Shown: positions 1 to 5,466, counted from the first letter of the stretch. The stretch is 5,898 bases of DNA from Candidatus Roizmanbacteria bacterium CG_4_10_14_0_2_um_filter_36_35 (GCA_002792355.1 PFOE01000004.1:1-5898), one strand, 5' to 3'. Made by a program: numbers and translations. The notes: generated by a model not told the origin, from the letters alone.

Positions 1-252
1 GAAATCTTAATGAGCCTTGGTTACAATACCCAAATTAAGGCAGGAAAACTTTCCCTGGAGACAATGGAATACTTTATTCCCATTAAAAATAACGCTCCTG
101 CTCTGCAAAAAGAATACCAAAGGTTAGAACTGGGGGAAAAGCCCGCTACGAAGGTACAAACAGAAGCTCTTGCGTCTATTCGTGCACAATGGCGGAGAGG
201 GTGGGATTCGAACCCACGGAGAGCTTGCGCCCTCTTTAGTTTTCAAGACTAA
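1..252 (+). CDS. C-terminal fragment of a probable serine recombinase, tail antisense to tRNA-Ser
   Basis: The reading frame is open from the first base, so the N-terminus lies outside the window; the stop is TAA at 250-252. The visible part begins EILMSLGYNTQIKAGKLSLE and continues with FIPIKNNAPALQKEYQRLE. The pattern (LGxN, a short K-rich turn, a hydrophobic strand, PAL.KEY.RLE) resembles, from memory, the extreme C-terminus of large serine recombinases common in CPR genomes; no catalytic domain is visible, so this is inference. From about codon 64 the frame runs antisense through tRNA-Ser(UGA), giving the WDSNPRR-type peptide that is the usual antisense translation of a tRNA T-arm. Either the gene truly ends inside the tRNA, as expected for an element integrated at the tRNA 3' end, or the original stop was lost. 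The ATG at 10 is not a likely start. Confidence 0.45.
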   Translation, partial: EILMSLGYNTQIKAGKLSLETMEYFIPIKNNAPALQKEYQRLELGEKPATKVQTEALASIRAQWRRGWDSNPRRACALFSFQD

Positions 253-279
253 CCTGATAAACCGCTCCAGCACCTCTCC
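190..279 (-). tRNA. tRNA-Ser(UGA), CCA encoded
   Basis: On the minus strand the acceptor stem GGAGAGG (279-273) pairs with CCTCTCC (200-194), followed by discriminator G (193) and an encoded CCA (192-190). The anticodon stem TTAGT/ACTAA encloses loop CTTGAAA, giving anticodon UGA for serine codon UCA. A long variable arm with AGAG/CTCT pairing and a GGGTTCGAATCCC T-arm fit a class II tRNA-Ser. It is 10 nt downstream of tRNA-Cys, with a run of seven T between them, and is probably cotranscribed with it. The recombinase-like fragment reads into its 3' end on the opposite strand. Confidence 0.96.
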
Positions 280-289
280 TAAAAAAATG

Positions 290-362
290 AGGCGCGTGCC
301 GGAATCGAACCGGCGCAGTAGGTGTTTTGCAGACACCCGCGTTTCCTCTTCGCCAACGCGCC
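290..362 (-). tRNA. tRNA-Cys(GCA), CCA not encoded
   Basis: On the minus strand acceptor GGCGCGT (362-356) pairs with ACGCGCC (297-291), followed by discriminator T (290), the base expected for cysteine tRNA. The anticodon stem GGTGT/ACACC encloses CTGCAAA, giving anticodon GCA. The T-arm reads CCGGTTCGATTCCGG. The three bases after the discriminator are CAT, so the CCA end must be added enzymatically, unlike the neighbouring tRNA-Ser. It is the first gene of a two-tRNA minus-strand unit with its own upstream promoter. Confidence 0.96.
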
Positions 363-376
363 TAAAGTATCTTTAT

Positions 377-405
377 ATTTTACCTTAATAGGCAGTTTTT
401 AACAA
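377..405 (-). promoter_or_regulatory. Sigma-70-type promoter for the tRNA-Cys/tRNA-Ser pair
   Basis: Read on the minus strand, a -35 box TTGTTA (405-400) is separated by exactly 17 nt from a -10 box TAAAAT (382-377). Transcription would start near 370, about 8 nt before the tRNA-Cys 5' end at 362, a normal short leader for tRNA precursors. The call rests on consensus matching and placement only. Confidence 0.6.
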
Positions 406-434
406 TCAGCTTTGGTAAAATAAGATAGTAAAAA

Positions 435-505
435 GTCCACCTATTCTTACTTCAAGTCTTTTCAGTTCTATTCGAACACGACTTGAAGAGCGAACTTAGG
501 TGGAC
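435..505. repeat. 71-nt imperfect hairpin between divergent tRNA units
   Basis: Outer arms GTCCACCT (435-442) and AGGTGGAC (498-505) are perfectly complementary. Inner arms CTTCAAGTC (450-458) and GACTTGAAG (480-488) are also perfect. An apical GTTC (465-468)/GAAC (474-477) closes a 5-nt loop. Two asymmetric internal loops lie between. On the minus strand the structure is followed directly by five T (434-430), so it could end a minus-strand transcript, but no gene is seen upstream on that strand. Its right arm overlaps the possible promoter of the plus-strand operon, so it could also be an operator, or a small RNA of its own. Confidence 0.6.
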
Positions 506-529
506 ATAATAATCTATAAACTCGTTAAT
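501..529 (+). promoter_or_regulatory. Possible promoter of the tRNA-Ser(CGA)-led operon
   Basis: TGGACA (501-506), one mismatch from TTGACA, lies 17 nt before GTTAAT (524-529), a poor -10 match. Transcription would start near 536, just before the tRNA at 540. TATAAA at 515-520 is a better -10 hexamer but has no -35 at proper spacing. A promoter must exist between the divergent tRNA units, but this exact placement is weak. Confidence 0.25.
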
Positions 530-539
530 AGATTCTAAT

Positions 540-626
540 GGAGGGTTGGCCGAGCGGCTTATGGCGCAGGTTTCGAAAACCTGTGAGCGAAAGCTCTCAG
601 AGGTTCAAATCCTCTACCCTCCGCCA
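540..626 (+). tRNA. tRNA-Ser(CGA), CCA encoded and overlapping the next start codon
   Basis: Acceptor GGAGGGT (540-546) pairs with ACCCTCC (616-622), then discriminator G (623) and encoded CCA (624-626). The anticodon stem CAGGT/ACCTG encloses TTCGAAA, giving anticodon CGA for serine codon UCG. The variable arm GAGC-GAAA-GCTC and T-arm AGAGGTTCAAATCCTCT are well formed. The final A of CCA (626) is the A of the ATG of the downstream Nudix gene, so tRNA and protein gene are fused with a 1-nt overlap and must share a primary transcript unless a promoter lies inside the tRNA. Confidence 0.97.
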
Positions 627-1045
627 TGAGAATCCAACAAGTAGCGATTGCTGCGATAAAAAAAGACAATAAATTTCTTCTCACTAAAAGAGTAAAAATG
701 GATCCTGAAGACGTCGACTATGCTCCTTTCGTCTGGCATTTGCCAGGTGGTGGTATAGAAAAAAATGAAGATGCAGAAATTTCATTAAAACGGGAAATAA
801 AAGAAGAATTAAATATTGAGATCGATTCTTGTATTTTAGTTCCTAAAACTTTTATTGATACTCGTCGAGATTGGCAAGGAGTTTTTACTTTATTTCTCTG
901 TAAATTAAAAGATTATAATCAAGAAATAATTTTGAACGAAGAATCGGAAGAGTATGGCTGGTTTACAATCGAGGAAGCTTCCAAACTAAAAGTCCTGCCT
1001 CATACAATTGAGATGATCAAAGAGGCGGATAAAATTAAAAAATAA
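626..1045 (+). CDS. Nudix hydrolase
   Basis: A 139-residue single-domain Nudix protein, a usual size for the family. The motif WHLPGGG (residues 37-43) leads into the Nudix box at 42-64: G42, E48, R56, E57, E60 and E61 are in place and bind the catalytic divalent metal; the late glycine of the box is replaced by N63, a tolerated variation. Such enzymes cleave nucleoside diphosphates linked to another group; substrate cannot be read from sequence (a modified NTP or nucleotide sugar is possible). The start is fixed: residues 3-10 form the first strand of the fold, the next Met (25) would remove it, and no other ATG, GTG or TTG precedes it usefully. There is no Shine-Dalgarno because the tRNA lies immediately upstream. 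The next gene follows after 1 nt. Confidence 0.9.
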   Translation: MRIQQVAIAAIKKDNKFLLTKRVKMDPEDVDYAPFVWHLPGGGIEKNEDAEISLKREIKEELNIEIDSCILVPKTFIDTRRDWQGVFTLFLCKLKDYNQEIILNEESEEYGWFTIEEASKLKVLPHTIEMIKEADKIKK

Positions 1046-1046
1046 A

Positions 1047-2603
1047 ATGATATTTTTACTTTTACTATCAATTGCAGGATTAATTGATTCTATCTACTTA
1101 ACCTGGGAACATTTCAATAATGTCATTCCTCCTTGTACAATCAATCATTTCCTGCCAATTCTTTCTAACTGCGGAGAAGTTTTAAGAAGCTCTTATTCTG
1201 TAATCTTCGGCATTCCTTTAGCTTTAACCGGTATTATTCAATACGGTTTAATTTTTATTATTACTCTTCTAATAATTTATAGAAAAAACGTTCTCTTCCG
1301 TTTTTGGTTGATCTGTCAAGCTTTTATTGGTGCTTTGGCTTCTTTTTACTTTATGTATCTCCAGATTTTTGTTATCAAAAGCATTTGTTTTTACTGTACT
1401 TTATCAGCCCTTATTAGTTTTACGATTTTTTTTCTTGCCTATAAAAAATTAATCAAGGAACGATTAACTATCCGTTTTTTTCTTTATGGTTTTGTATATC
1501 AAAAAATCCTTAAGCCGATATTTTTTCTTTTCGACGCTGAACTGATACATAACCTTCATGTTGATCTAGGAGAACTGCTTGGTCATGGTTTTTTAAAAAA
1601 AATTGTTGGTTGGAAGTTAAAATACACCTCAGCGCAATTAAAACAAAAACTGGCTGGCATTGACTTTCCCGGACCAGTTGGCCTGGCAGCTGGCTTTGAC
1701 TATGATGCTAGACTCACTCAAATTCTTCCTTCTTTAGGTTTTGGGTTTCAGACGGTTGGAACCGTGACAAACTCTCCCTATCAAGGCAATCCTCCACCCC
1801 GCCTAGGAAGACTTCCTAAATCAAAGTCTTTAATGGTTAACAAGGGTTTTAAAAACAAAAGCGCGATAATTATTTCTCATCAGCTGAAAAACTTGCAGTT
1901 CGAGATTCCTGTTGGCATAAGTATTGGTATTACTAATTCAATAAAAATAAGAACTGTTGAAGATGAAATTAAAGACATTGTTTCTGCTTTTAAAATCTTT
2001 GAAAAAAACAGTAAAAAAAATTCTTATTATGAGCTGAATATTTCCTGTCCAAATTTAGTTAATGCCAAAGATATTAGCTTTTATCCGCCAAAAATCCTAG
2101 AACTTCTACTTTCCTCTGTTGATAGTTTAAGATTGAAAAAACCAGTTTTCATCAAGATGCCGATTGAAAAAACTAACGAAGAAATTTCTTCTATGCTAGA
2201 TATTATTGTTAAATATAAATCAATTAAAGGAGTTGTTTTCGGCAATCTGCAAAAGGACAGAAAAAATCCTAGCCTTGTTTCTTCTGAAGTTAAAAAATTT
2301 AAAGCTGGTAATTTTTCCGGAAAACCTTGTGAACAAAGGTCAAACGAACTGATTAAACTAGCTTATAAAAATTACAAGAATAAACTAATTATTATCGGTT
2401 GCGGCGGAGTCTTTTCTGCTGAAGACGCCTACAAAAAAATCAAGCTCGGCGCCTCTTTAATTCAATTAATAACAGGAATGATTTTTCAAGGACCCCAACT
2501 AATTTCGCAGATAAATTTAGAACTAATTGATCTTTTGCAAAAAGACAGGTTTAAAAATATTAGTCAAGCTGTAGGACATACATTACGAGGTCAGACCTTA
2601 TAA
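1047..2603 (+). CDS. pyrD: VKOR-dihydroorotate dehydrogenase (class 2-like) fusion
   Basis: One uninterrupted 518-residue frame joins two enzymes. Residues 1-131 are a four-helix VKOR domain (helices about 1-20, 52-77, 82-104, 105-131) with loop cysteines C30 and C42, the SVIFGIP motif (51-57) and active-site CFYC (114-117). Positive segments at 79-85 and 133-143 put the cysteines outside and the C-terminus in the cytoplasm. Residues ~147-518 align with full-length class 2 PyrD, including the amphipathic N-terminal helices (147-180): GLAAGFD (212-218), GTVTNSP (238-244), NISCPN (331-336), IIGCGGV (449-455), GASLIQL (468-474). Known roles: VKOR passes electrons from thiols to quinone; PyrD oxidises dihydroorotate and reduces quinone through FMN. 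The catalytic-base position is C334, not the class 2 serine. No Met or alternative start lies between the domains, so the fusion is real at sequence level. The start is 1 nt after the Nudix stop. Confidence 0.9.
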   Translation: MIFLLLLSIAGLIDSIYLTWEHFNNVIPPCTINHFLPILSNCGEVLRSSYSVIFGIPLALTGIIQYGLIFIITLLIIYRKNVLFRFWLICQAFIGALASFYFMYLQIFVIKSICFYCTLSALISFTIFFLAYKKLIKERLTIRFFLYGFVYQKILKPIFFLFDAELIHNLHVDLGELLGHGFLKKIVGWKLKYTSAQLKQKLAGIDFPGPVGLAAGFDYDARLTQILPSLGFGFQTVGTVTNSPYQGNPPPRLGRLPKSKSLMVNKGFKNKSAIIISHQLKNLQFEIPVGISIGITNSIKIRTVEDEIKDIVSAFKIFEKNSKKNSYYELNISCPNLVNAKDISFYPPKILELLLSSVDSLRLKKPVFIKMPIEKTNEEISSMLDIIVKYKSIKGVVFGNLQKDRKNPSLVSSEVKKFKAGNFSGKPCEQRSNELIKLAYKNYKNKLIIIGCGGVFSAEDAYKKIKLGASLIQLITGMIFQGPQLISQINLELIDLLQKDRFKNISQAVGHTLRGQTL

Positions 2604-2606
2604 AGT

Positions 2607-3062
2607 ATGTCCCTTAAAAAAATGAAAATAATTAACCAAACTTCAGCCGGAGGAATTGTTTTTAAGAAAATCTATCATCTAAATTGGTTAATTACTCAGC
2701 ATTCCCAGCACAAGGGCTGGGTGTTTCCCAAAGGTTTAGTCGGCGATAAAGATAGTAAAGAATCAATGGAAGTAGCTGCTCTAAGAGAGGTCGAAGAAGA
2801 AGGCGGAGTCAAAGCAAAAATTGTCAATAAAAAACCAATTGAAACCCACTATGAATATATTCAAACCGCTTCCACTAAAGCTTCGGAGGTCAAAGTTAAA
2901 AAAACTGTCTACTATTTTCTTATGCAGTATATTTCCGGAGACCCGAAAAACCATGACTGGGAGATGATGAATACCAAATTTGTTACCGCCGAAGAAGTAA
3001 AAAAAACCCTTACTTACAAATCTGATCTAGAGGCTTTCGAAAAAATCTTAAAACAACTATAA
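2607..3062 (+). CDS. Nudix hydrolase, Ap4A-hydrolase (diadenosine tetraphosphatase) type
   Basis: A 151-residue Nudix protein. The opening SAGGIVF (13-19), then GWVFPKG (37-43), is typical of bis(5'-nucleosyl)-tetraphosphatases, which split Ap4A and related alarmones. The Nudix box at 46-68 is complete: G46, E52, R60, E61, E64, E65, G67, V68. The insert between PKG and the first box glutamate reads LVGDKDSK instead of the common HIEPGE-like sequence. Two in-frame starts are possible, ATG 2607 and ATG 2622; 2607 is preferred because it is 3 nt after the PyrD stop and would be translationally coupled, but the fold needs only residues from about 8 onward. No good Shine-Dalgarno is present (GAGG at 2587-2590 is too far). 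Specificity for Ap4A is a family-level inference. Confidence 0.87.
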   Translation: MSLKKMKIINQTSAGGIVFKKIYHLNWLITQHSQHKGWVFPKGLVGDKDSKESMEVAALREVEEEGGVKAKIVNKKPIETHYEYIQTASTKASEVKVKKTVYYFLMQYISGDPKNHDWEMMNTKFVTAEEVKKTLTYKSDLEAFEKILKQL

Positions 3063-3068
3063 TTTCTC

Positions 3069-3647
3069 ATGGAACCGCAACAAGAACGAAAAAACAAACT
3101 GGAAATATTCAAGTATAACGCTATTTTATCAGCCTTGTTTTTCTTGGGTTCGACGTTTTATCTAAGCGGTCAACTACCCAACTATAATTTTACCAAATAT
3201 ACCATCTCTCAAATGAGTTATTTTTTGAACTCAAACCAATTGTCATTTTTCAATCTGCTTTTTATTATTAAGAGTCTCTTAGATCTAAGTTTTACCGCTT
3301 ATGTTTTTAAAAAATTTGAATTAAAACTTAATGCTTTGACATCTGCTATCTGGCTTATTGCCGTTTTATCTTTTGGATTAATCGGATTCTTTCCTGTCAA
3401 TAAATTTTTCGTTATTCATTGGCTTTTAGCCGGAGGTTTATTTATTTTTTGGACAATTTCTGAACATGTTTTTGCAAAACTTACTAAAAGTAAAGGTTTT
3501 CTCTATTTATCAAACAATCTGATATTGATTCAAGCAATAATAATTCTTTTGTTTTTTACCTTTAGTAAAATAAACGCTATCTTTGAAATAATTTATTTTC
3601 TTTTGGCGCTTTTTTGGCAGGTAATATTTATCAGTAGGTACTTGTGA
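3069..3647 (+). CDS. Six-helix membrane protein, DUF998-like
   Basis: A 192-residue, strongly hydrophobic protein with six predicted membrane segments at about 14-33, 58-79, 88-108, 114-133, 147-166 and 169-188 and a short charged N-terminus (EPQQERKNK). The segment after helix 1, NYNFTKYTISQMSYF (38-52), and the helix 3 end GLIGFFPV (103-110) followed by H117 resemble the DUF998 family, whose members have no established biochemical function. The assignment is by pattern only. It is the last gene of the operon, 6 nt after the Nudix stop and without a visible ribosome binding site. Its TGA stop overlaps the discriminator base of the convergent tRNA-Gly by one nucleotide, so no terminator fits between them. 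Confidence 0.7.
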   Translation: MEPQQERKNKLEIFKYNAILSALFFLGSTFYLSGQLPNYNFTKYTISQMSYFLNSNQLSFFNLLFIIKSLLDLSFTAYVFKKFELKLNALTSAIWLIAVLSFGLIGFFPVNKFFVIHWLLAGGLFIFWTISEHVFAKLTKSKGFLYLSNNLILIQAIIILLFFTFSKINAIFEIIYFLLALFWQVIFISRYL

Positions 3648-3718
3648 GCGGTGGAAGGGATTCGAACCCTCGACCTCTTCCTTGGCAAGGAAGCATTCTA
3701 CCGCTGAACTACCACCGC
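3647..3718 (-). tRNA. tRNA-Gly(GCC), CCA not encoded
   Basis: On the minus strand acceptor GCGGTGG (3718-3712) pairs with CCACCGC (3654-3648); discriminator T (3647) is the usual one for bacterial glycine tRNA. Anticodon stem TTCC/GGAA encloses TTGCCAA, giving anticodon GCC. The T-arm reads AGGGTTCGAATCCCT. The bases after the discriminator are CAC, so CCA is not encoded. The 5' end is 5 nt after the aminotransferase stop, leaving no room for a separate promoter; cotranscription or a promoter inside the aminotransferase is implied. The 3' end overlaps the last base of the convergent DUF998-like gene. Confidence 0.96.
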
Positions 3719-3723
3719 TAACC

Positions 3724-4921
3724 TTAATATTCTACCAAAGCCCGCTGTAAAATCTCAATCGATCTTTTGAGATCGTGGATATTGAGAACGTAGGCAATTC
3801 TTACTTCGTTTTTCCCCAACCCGGGAGTCGCATAAAATCCGGCGGCCGGAGCAAACATTACCGTTTCATTATTTAGTCGAAAATCAGTCAACAACCACTT
3901 ACAAAAATCCTCACTATTTTTAACCGGTAGTCTGACAATTGTGTAAAAAGCCCCCTCTGGTTTTTCCAGAAAAACCCCTTTAATTTTTTTTAATCCGTAA
4001 TACAAGATGTCCCGACGTTTTTGATATTCTTTTTTAACCTCTTTAAAATAACTTGGCGCGACTTCGGTTAATTTTTCGGCGATTTTTTGATCGACATAAC
4101 CCGACGACAACCTTCCTTGAGCAATTCTCAGGACGCCAGCCATCACGTCATTGTTGAGAGAAACAAGCTTTCCCAGCCTGGCTCCGCAAAGACTATAGCG
4201 CTTGGAAAGGCTGTTAAGAAGGATCGTCTGTTTAGGAAGTTTCTTCATATAATCTAAAATAGAAACGTGTTTCTTGCCGTCATAGACAAACTCTCGATAA
4301 ACCTCGTCTGAAATTAAAAACAAATTATGTTTTTTAGCCAGATCGACCAACGTCTCCATTTCTTCTTTGGAATAAACCGTTCCTGTCGGATTGGAAGGAT
4401 TACAAATTAAAATTGCCTTGGTTTTTTTGCTGATTTTTTTCTCTATCTCTTTTTTATCTGGAAGATGAAAACCGTTCTCACCATATGTCCTAACCGGGAT
4501 TAACTTAATCTGGTTGACAGCTGCATAAGAATTATAGTTAGTGTAAAAAGGCTCAAAGACAATCACTTCGTCACCTGTTTCACAGGTGGCAAAAAAAGCC
4601 ATTGAAATCGCCTCTGATCCTCCGGTTATCACCTGAATATTTGCCGTATGAATGAAATTAAAACCAAGCTTGTTGTAATAATAAACTAAGGATTCTAAAA
4701 ATTTCAGTTCGCCTTGGGACTGCCCGTAAGGAATCGGATTTCCCGACCATTTTTTCAAGACGTCAATCATTACTTCTGGCGTTTTTATATCCGGATCGCC
4801 GATATTCAGGTGATAAACTTTGATTCCCTGCTTTTTGGCCTTATTGGCGTAAGGGACGAGTTTTCTAATTGGAGAGGAAGGAACAACGCAGTAAACGAGC
4901 AGAAACTTTTGTTTTTGTCAT
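3724..4921 (-). CDS. PLP-dependent class I/II aminotransferase, N-terminus split by a one-base frameshift
   Basis: The main frame is open from 4917 down to TAA at 3726-3724; the first ATG in it is 4770 (348 codons), but homologous sequence continues upstream as VPSSPIRKLVPYA...YHLNIGDPDI, a typical aminotransferase N-terminus with no usable start codon. ATG 4921-4919 in the next frame gives MTKTKVSARLLR, which joins VPSSPIRKL perfectly if one T at 4885/4886 is skipped. The restored protein has 398 residues, the family norm. In that numbering: GSEA 101-104, CNPSNPTG 173-180, SDEVY 204-208, PLP lysine K240 in NSLSK, R248, and carboxylate-binding R374 in EVRIAY. The enzyme moves amino groups between an amino acid and a 2-oxo acid; aspartate or aromatic substrates are plausible. 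It is either a sequencing error, a recent mutation or a frameshifted gene. tRNA-Gly follows 5 nt downstream. Confidence 0.88.
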
Positions 4922-4930
4922 ATATGTTTA

Positions 4931-4962
4931 CACCTTAAATTTTTTTACAAAAATTTAAGGTG
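4931..4962 (-). promoter_or_regulatory. Leader hairpin hiding the aminotransferase Shine-Dalgarno
   Basis: On the minus strand, CACCTTAAATTTTT (4962-4949) and AAAAATTTAAGGTG (4944-4931) form a perfect 14-bp stem closed by GTAA (4948-4945), a GNRA-type tetraloop. The 3' arm contains AAGGTG (4936-4931), a Shine-Dalgarno-like sequence 9 nt before ATG 4921. When folded, the ribosome site is fully paired; the stem is mostly A-U and could melt with temperature or upon binding of a factor. There is no T run after the stem in either direction, so a terminator is less likely. As DNA it is also a perfect palindrome and could be an operator. Confidence 0.65.
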
Positions 4963-4987
4963 CGTTTATACAAACTTGCTCGAAATT

Positions 4988-5016
4988 ATTTTATCAAAGG
5001 CGGATAGACAAAACAA
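4988..5016 (-). promoter_or_regulatory. Candidate promoter for the aminotransferase/tRNA-Gly unit
   Basis: On the minus strand TTGTTT (5016-5011) lies 17 nt before TAAAAT (4993-4988), the same -10 hexamer and spacing as the tRNA-Cys promoter. Transcription starting near 4981 would give a leader of about 60 nt that contains the whole hairpin at 4962-4931. An alternative -10, TATAAA (4970-4965), has no -35 at proper spacing and would start transcription inside the hairpin. Confidence 0.4.
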
Positions 5017-5153
5017 TCGCTAAACTTTTTCCCAACCTGCGACACTTCGCGCTTCTTTTTGCGACATGACGAGTTTCAAAACTGGGGGCTGGGGACTTCC
5101 ACAGCGCTGACGACCAGAGCCGACCATTAAGGGGGTTTGCCACTGGGGGGCTT

Positions 5154-5198
5154 GGTTGTCTGGGAACTGGGAAACTTCTAGCGTTAGACCAGACAACC
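5154..5198. repeat. 10-bp inverted repeat
   Basis: GGTTGTCTGG (5154-5163) is exactly complementary to CCAGACAACC (5189-5198), with a 25-nt loop. It is the first clear stem in the hairpin-rich region and lies just after the plus-strand G runs. Confidence 0.8.
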
Positions 5199-5204
5199 GG
5201 CCAA

Positions 5205-5291
5205 CCTGTCAGTCAGCCGGACATCCGACCAACCCAACCCTTCGACTTCACTCAGGGTAAACCAACCAACTAGCCACTCTGTCAGCCGGCC
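5205..5291. repeat. Degenerate direct repeats around a REP-like hairpin
   Basis: CTGTCAGTCAGCCGG (5206-5220) recurs as CTGTCAGCCGG (5279-5289), within a run of CCAACC/CCGACC-like words. Between them ACCCT (5237-5241) and AGGGT (5254-5258) flank TTCGACTTCACTC-type sequence. From memory, this closely resembles a short REP-like hairpin (CCCTGAGCGAAGTCGAAGGG type) scattered through many bacterial genomes. Confidence 0.5.
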
Positions 5292-5332
5292 AGACTTTCA
5301 ACCACGCCACTGGCTTTGTGCCCTCGCTCCCA

Positions 5333-5347
5333 CCCGACTGAGTCGGG
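5333..5347. repeat. 7-bp palindrome
   Basis: CCCGACT (5333-5339), central G, AGTCGGG (5341-5347) form a perfect inverted repeat. As a hairpin it would have a 5-bp stem and a 5-nt loop. Confidence 0.7.
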
Positions 5348-5378
5348 ATCTGTTCGAGCTTCTTTCCGCCTCCGCTTC

Positions 5379-5395
5379 GGGACGTCGGACGTCCC
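5379..5395. repeat. 7-bp GC-rich hairpin
   Basis: GGGACGT (5379-5385), CGG loop, ACGTCCC (5389-5395). It sits between CCGCTTC (5372-5378) and TTCGCTCCGG (5396-5405), so looser pairing could extend the structure. Confidence 0.7.
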
Positions 5396-5466
5396 TTCGC
5401 TCCGGCTGTTTTAGAGACCTCCTCAGTTTTTGGGGAATCGGTAGGAAAACAGGGAGGGAAAGAATT

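Noticed and set aside
124..388. Short open frames overlapping tRNA-Ser(UGA) and tRNA-Cys on both strands
   Set aside because: They are translations of tRNA genes (EGGIRTHG- and WDSNPRR-like peptides) with no independent coding support. Only the frame entering from the left edge was kept, as a gene end.
3640..3647. Alternative genetic code with UGA read as glycine
   Set aside because: TGA ends the DUF998-like frame exactly at the convergent tRNA and no in-frame TGA interrupts the other genes.
4714..4938. Plus-strand open frame antisense to the aminotransferase N-terminus
   Set aside because: The opposite strand encodes clear aminotransferase sequence over the same bases.
5170..5198. GCGTTAGACC resembling one half of an integron attC site
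   Set aside because: Only one half-site is present, without the matching partner or any cassette gene.
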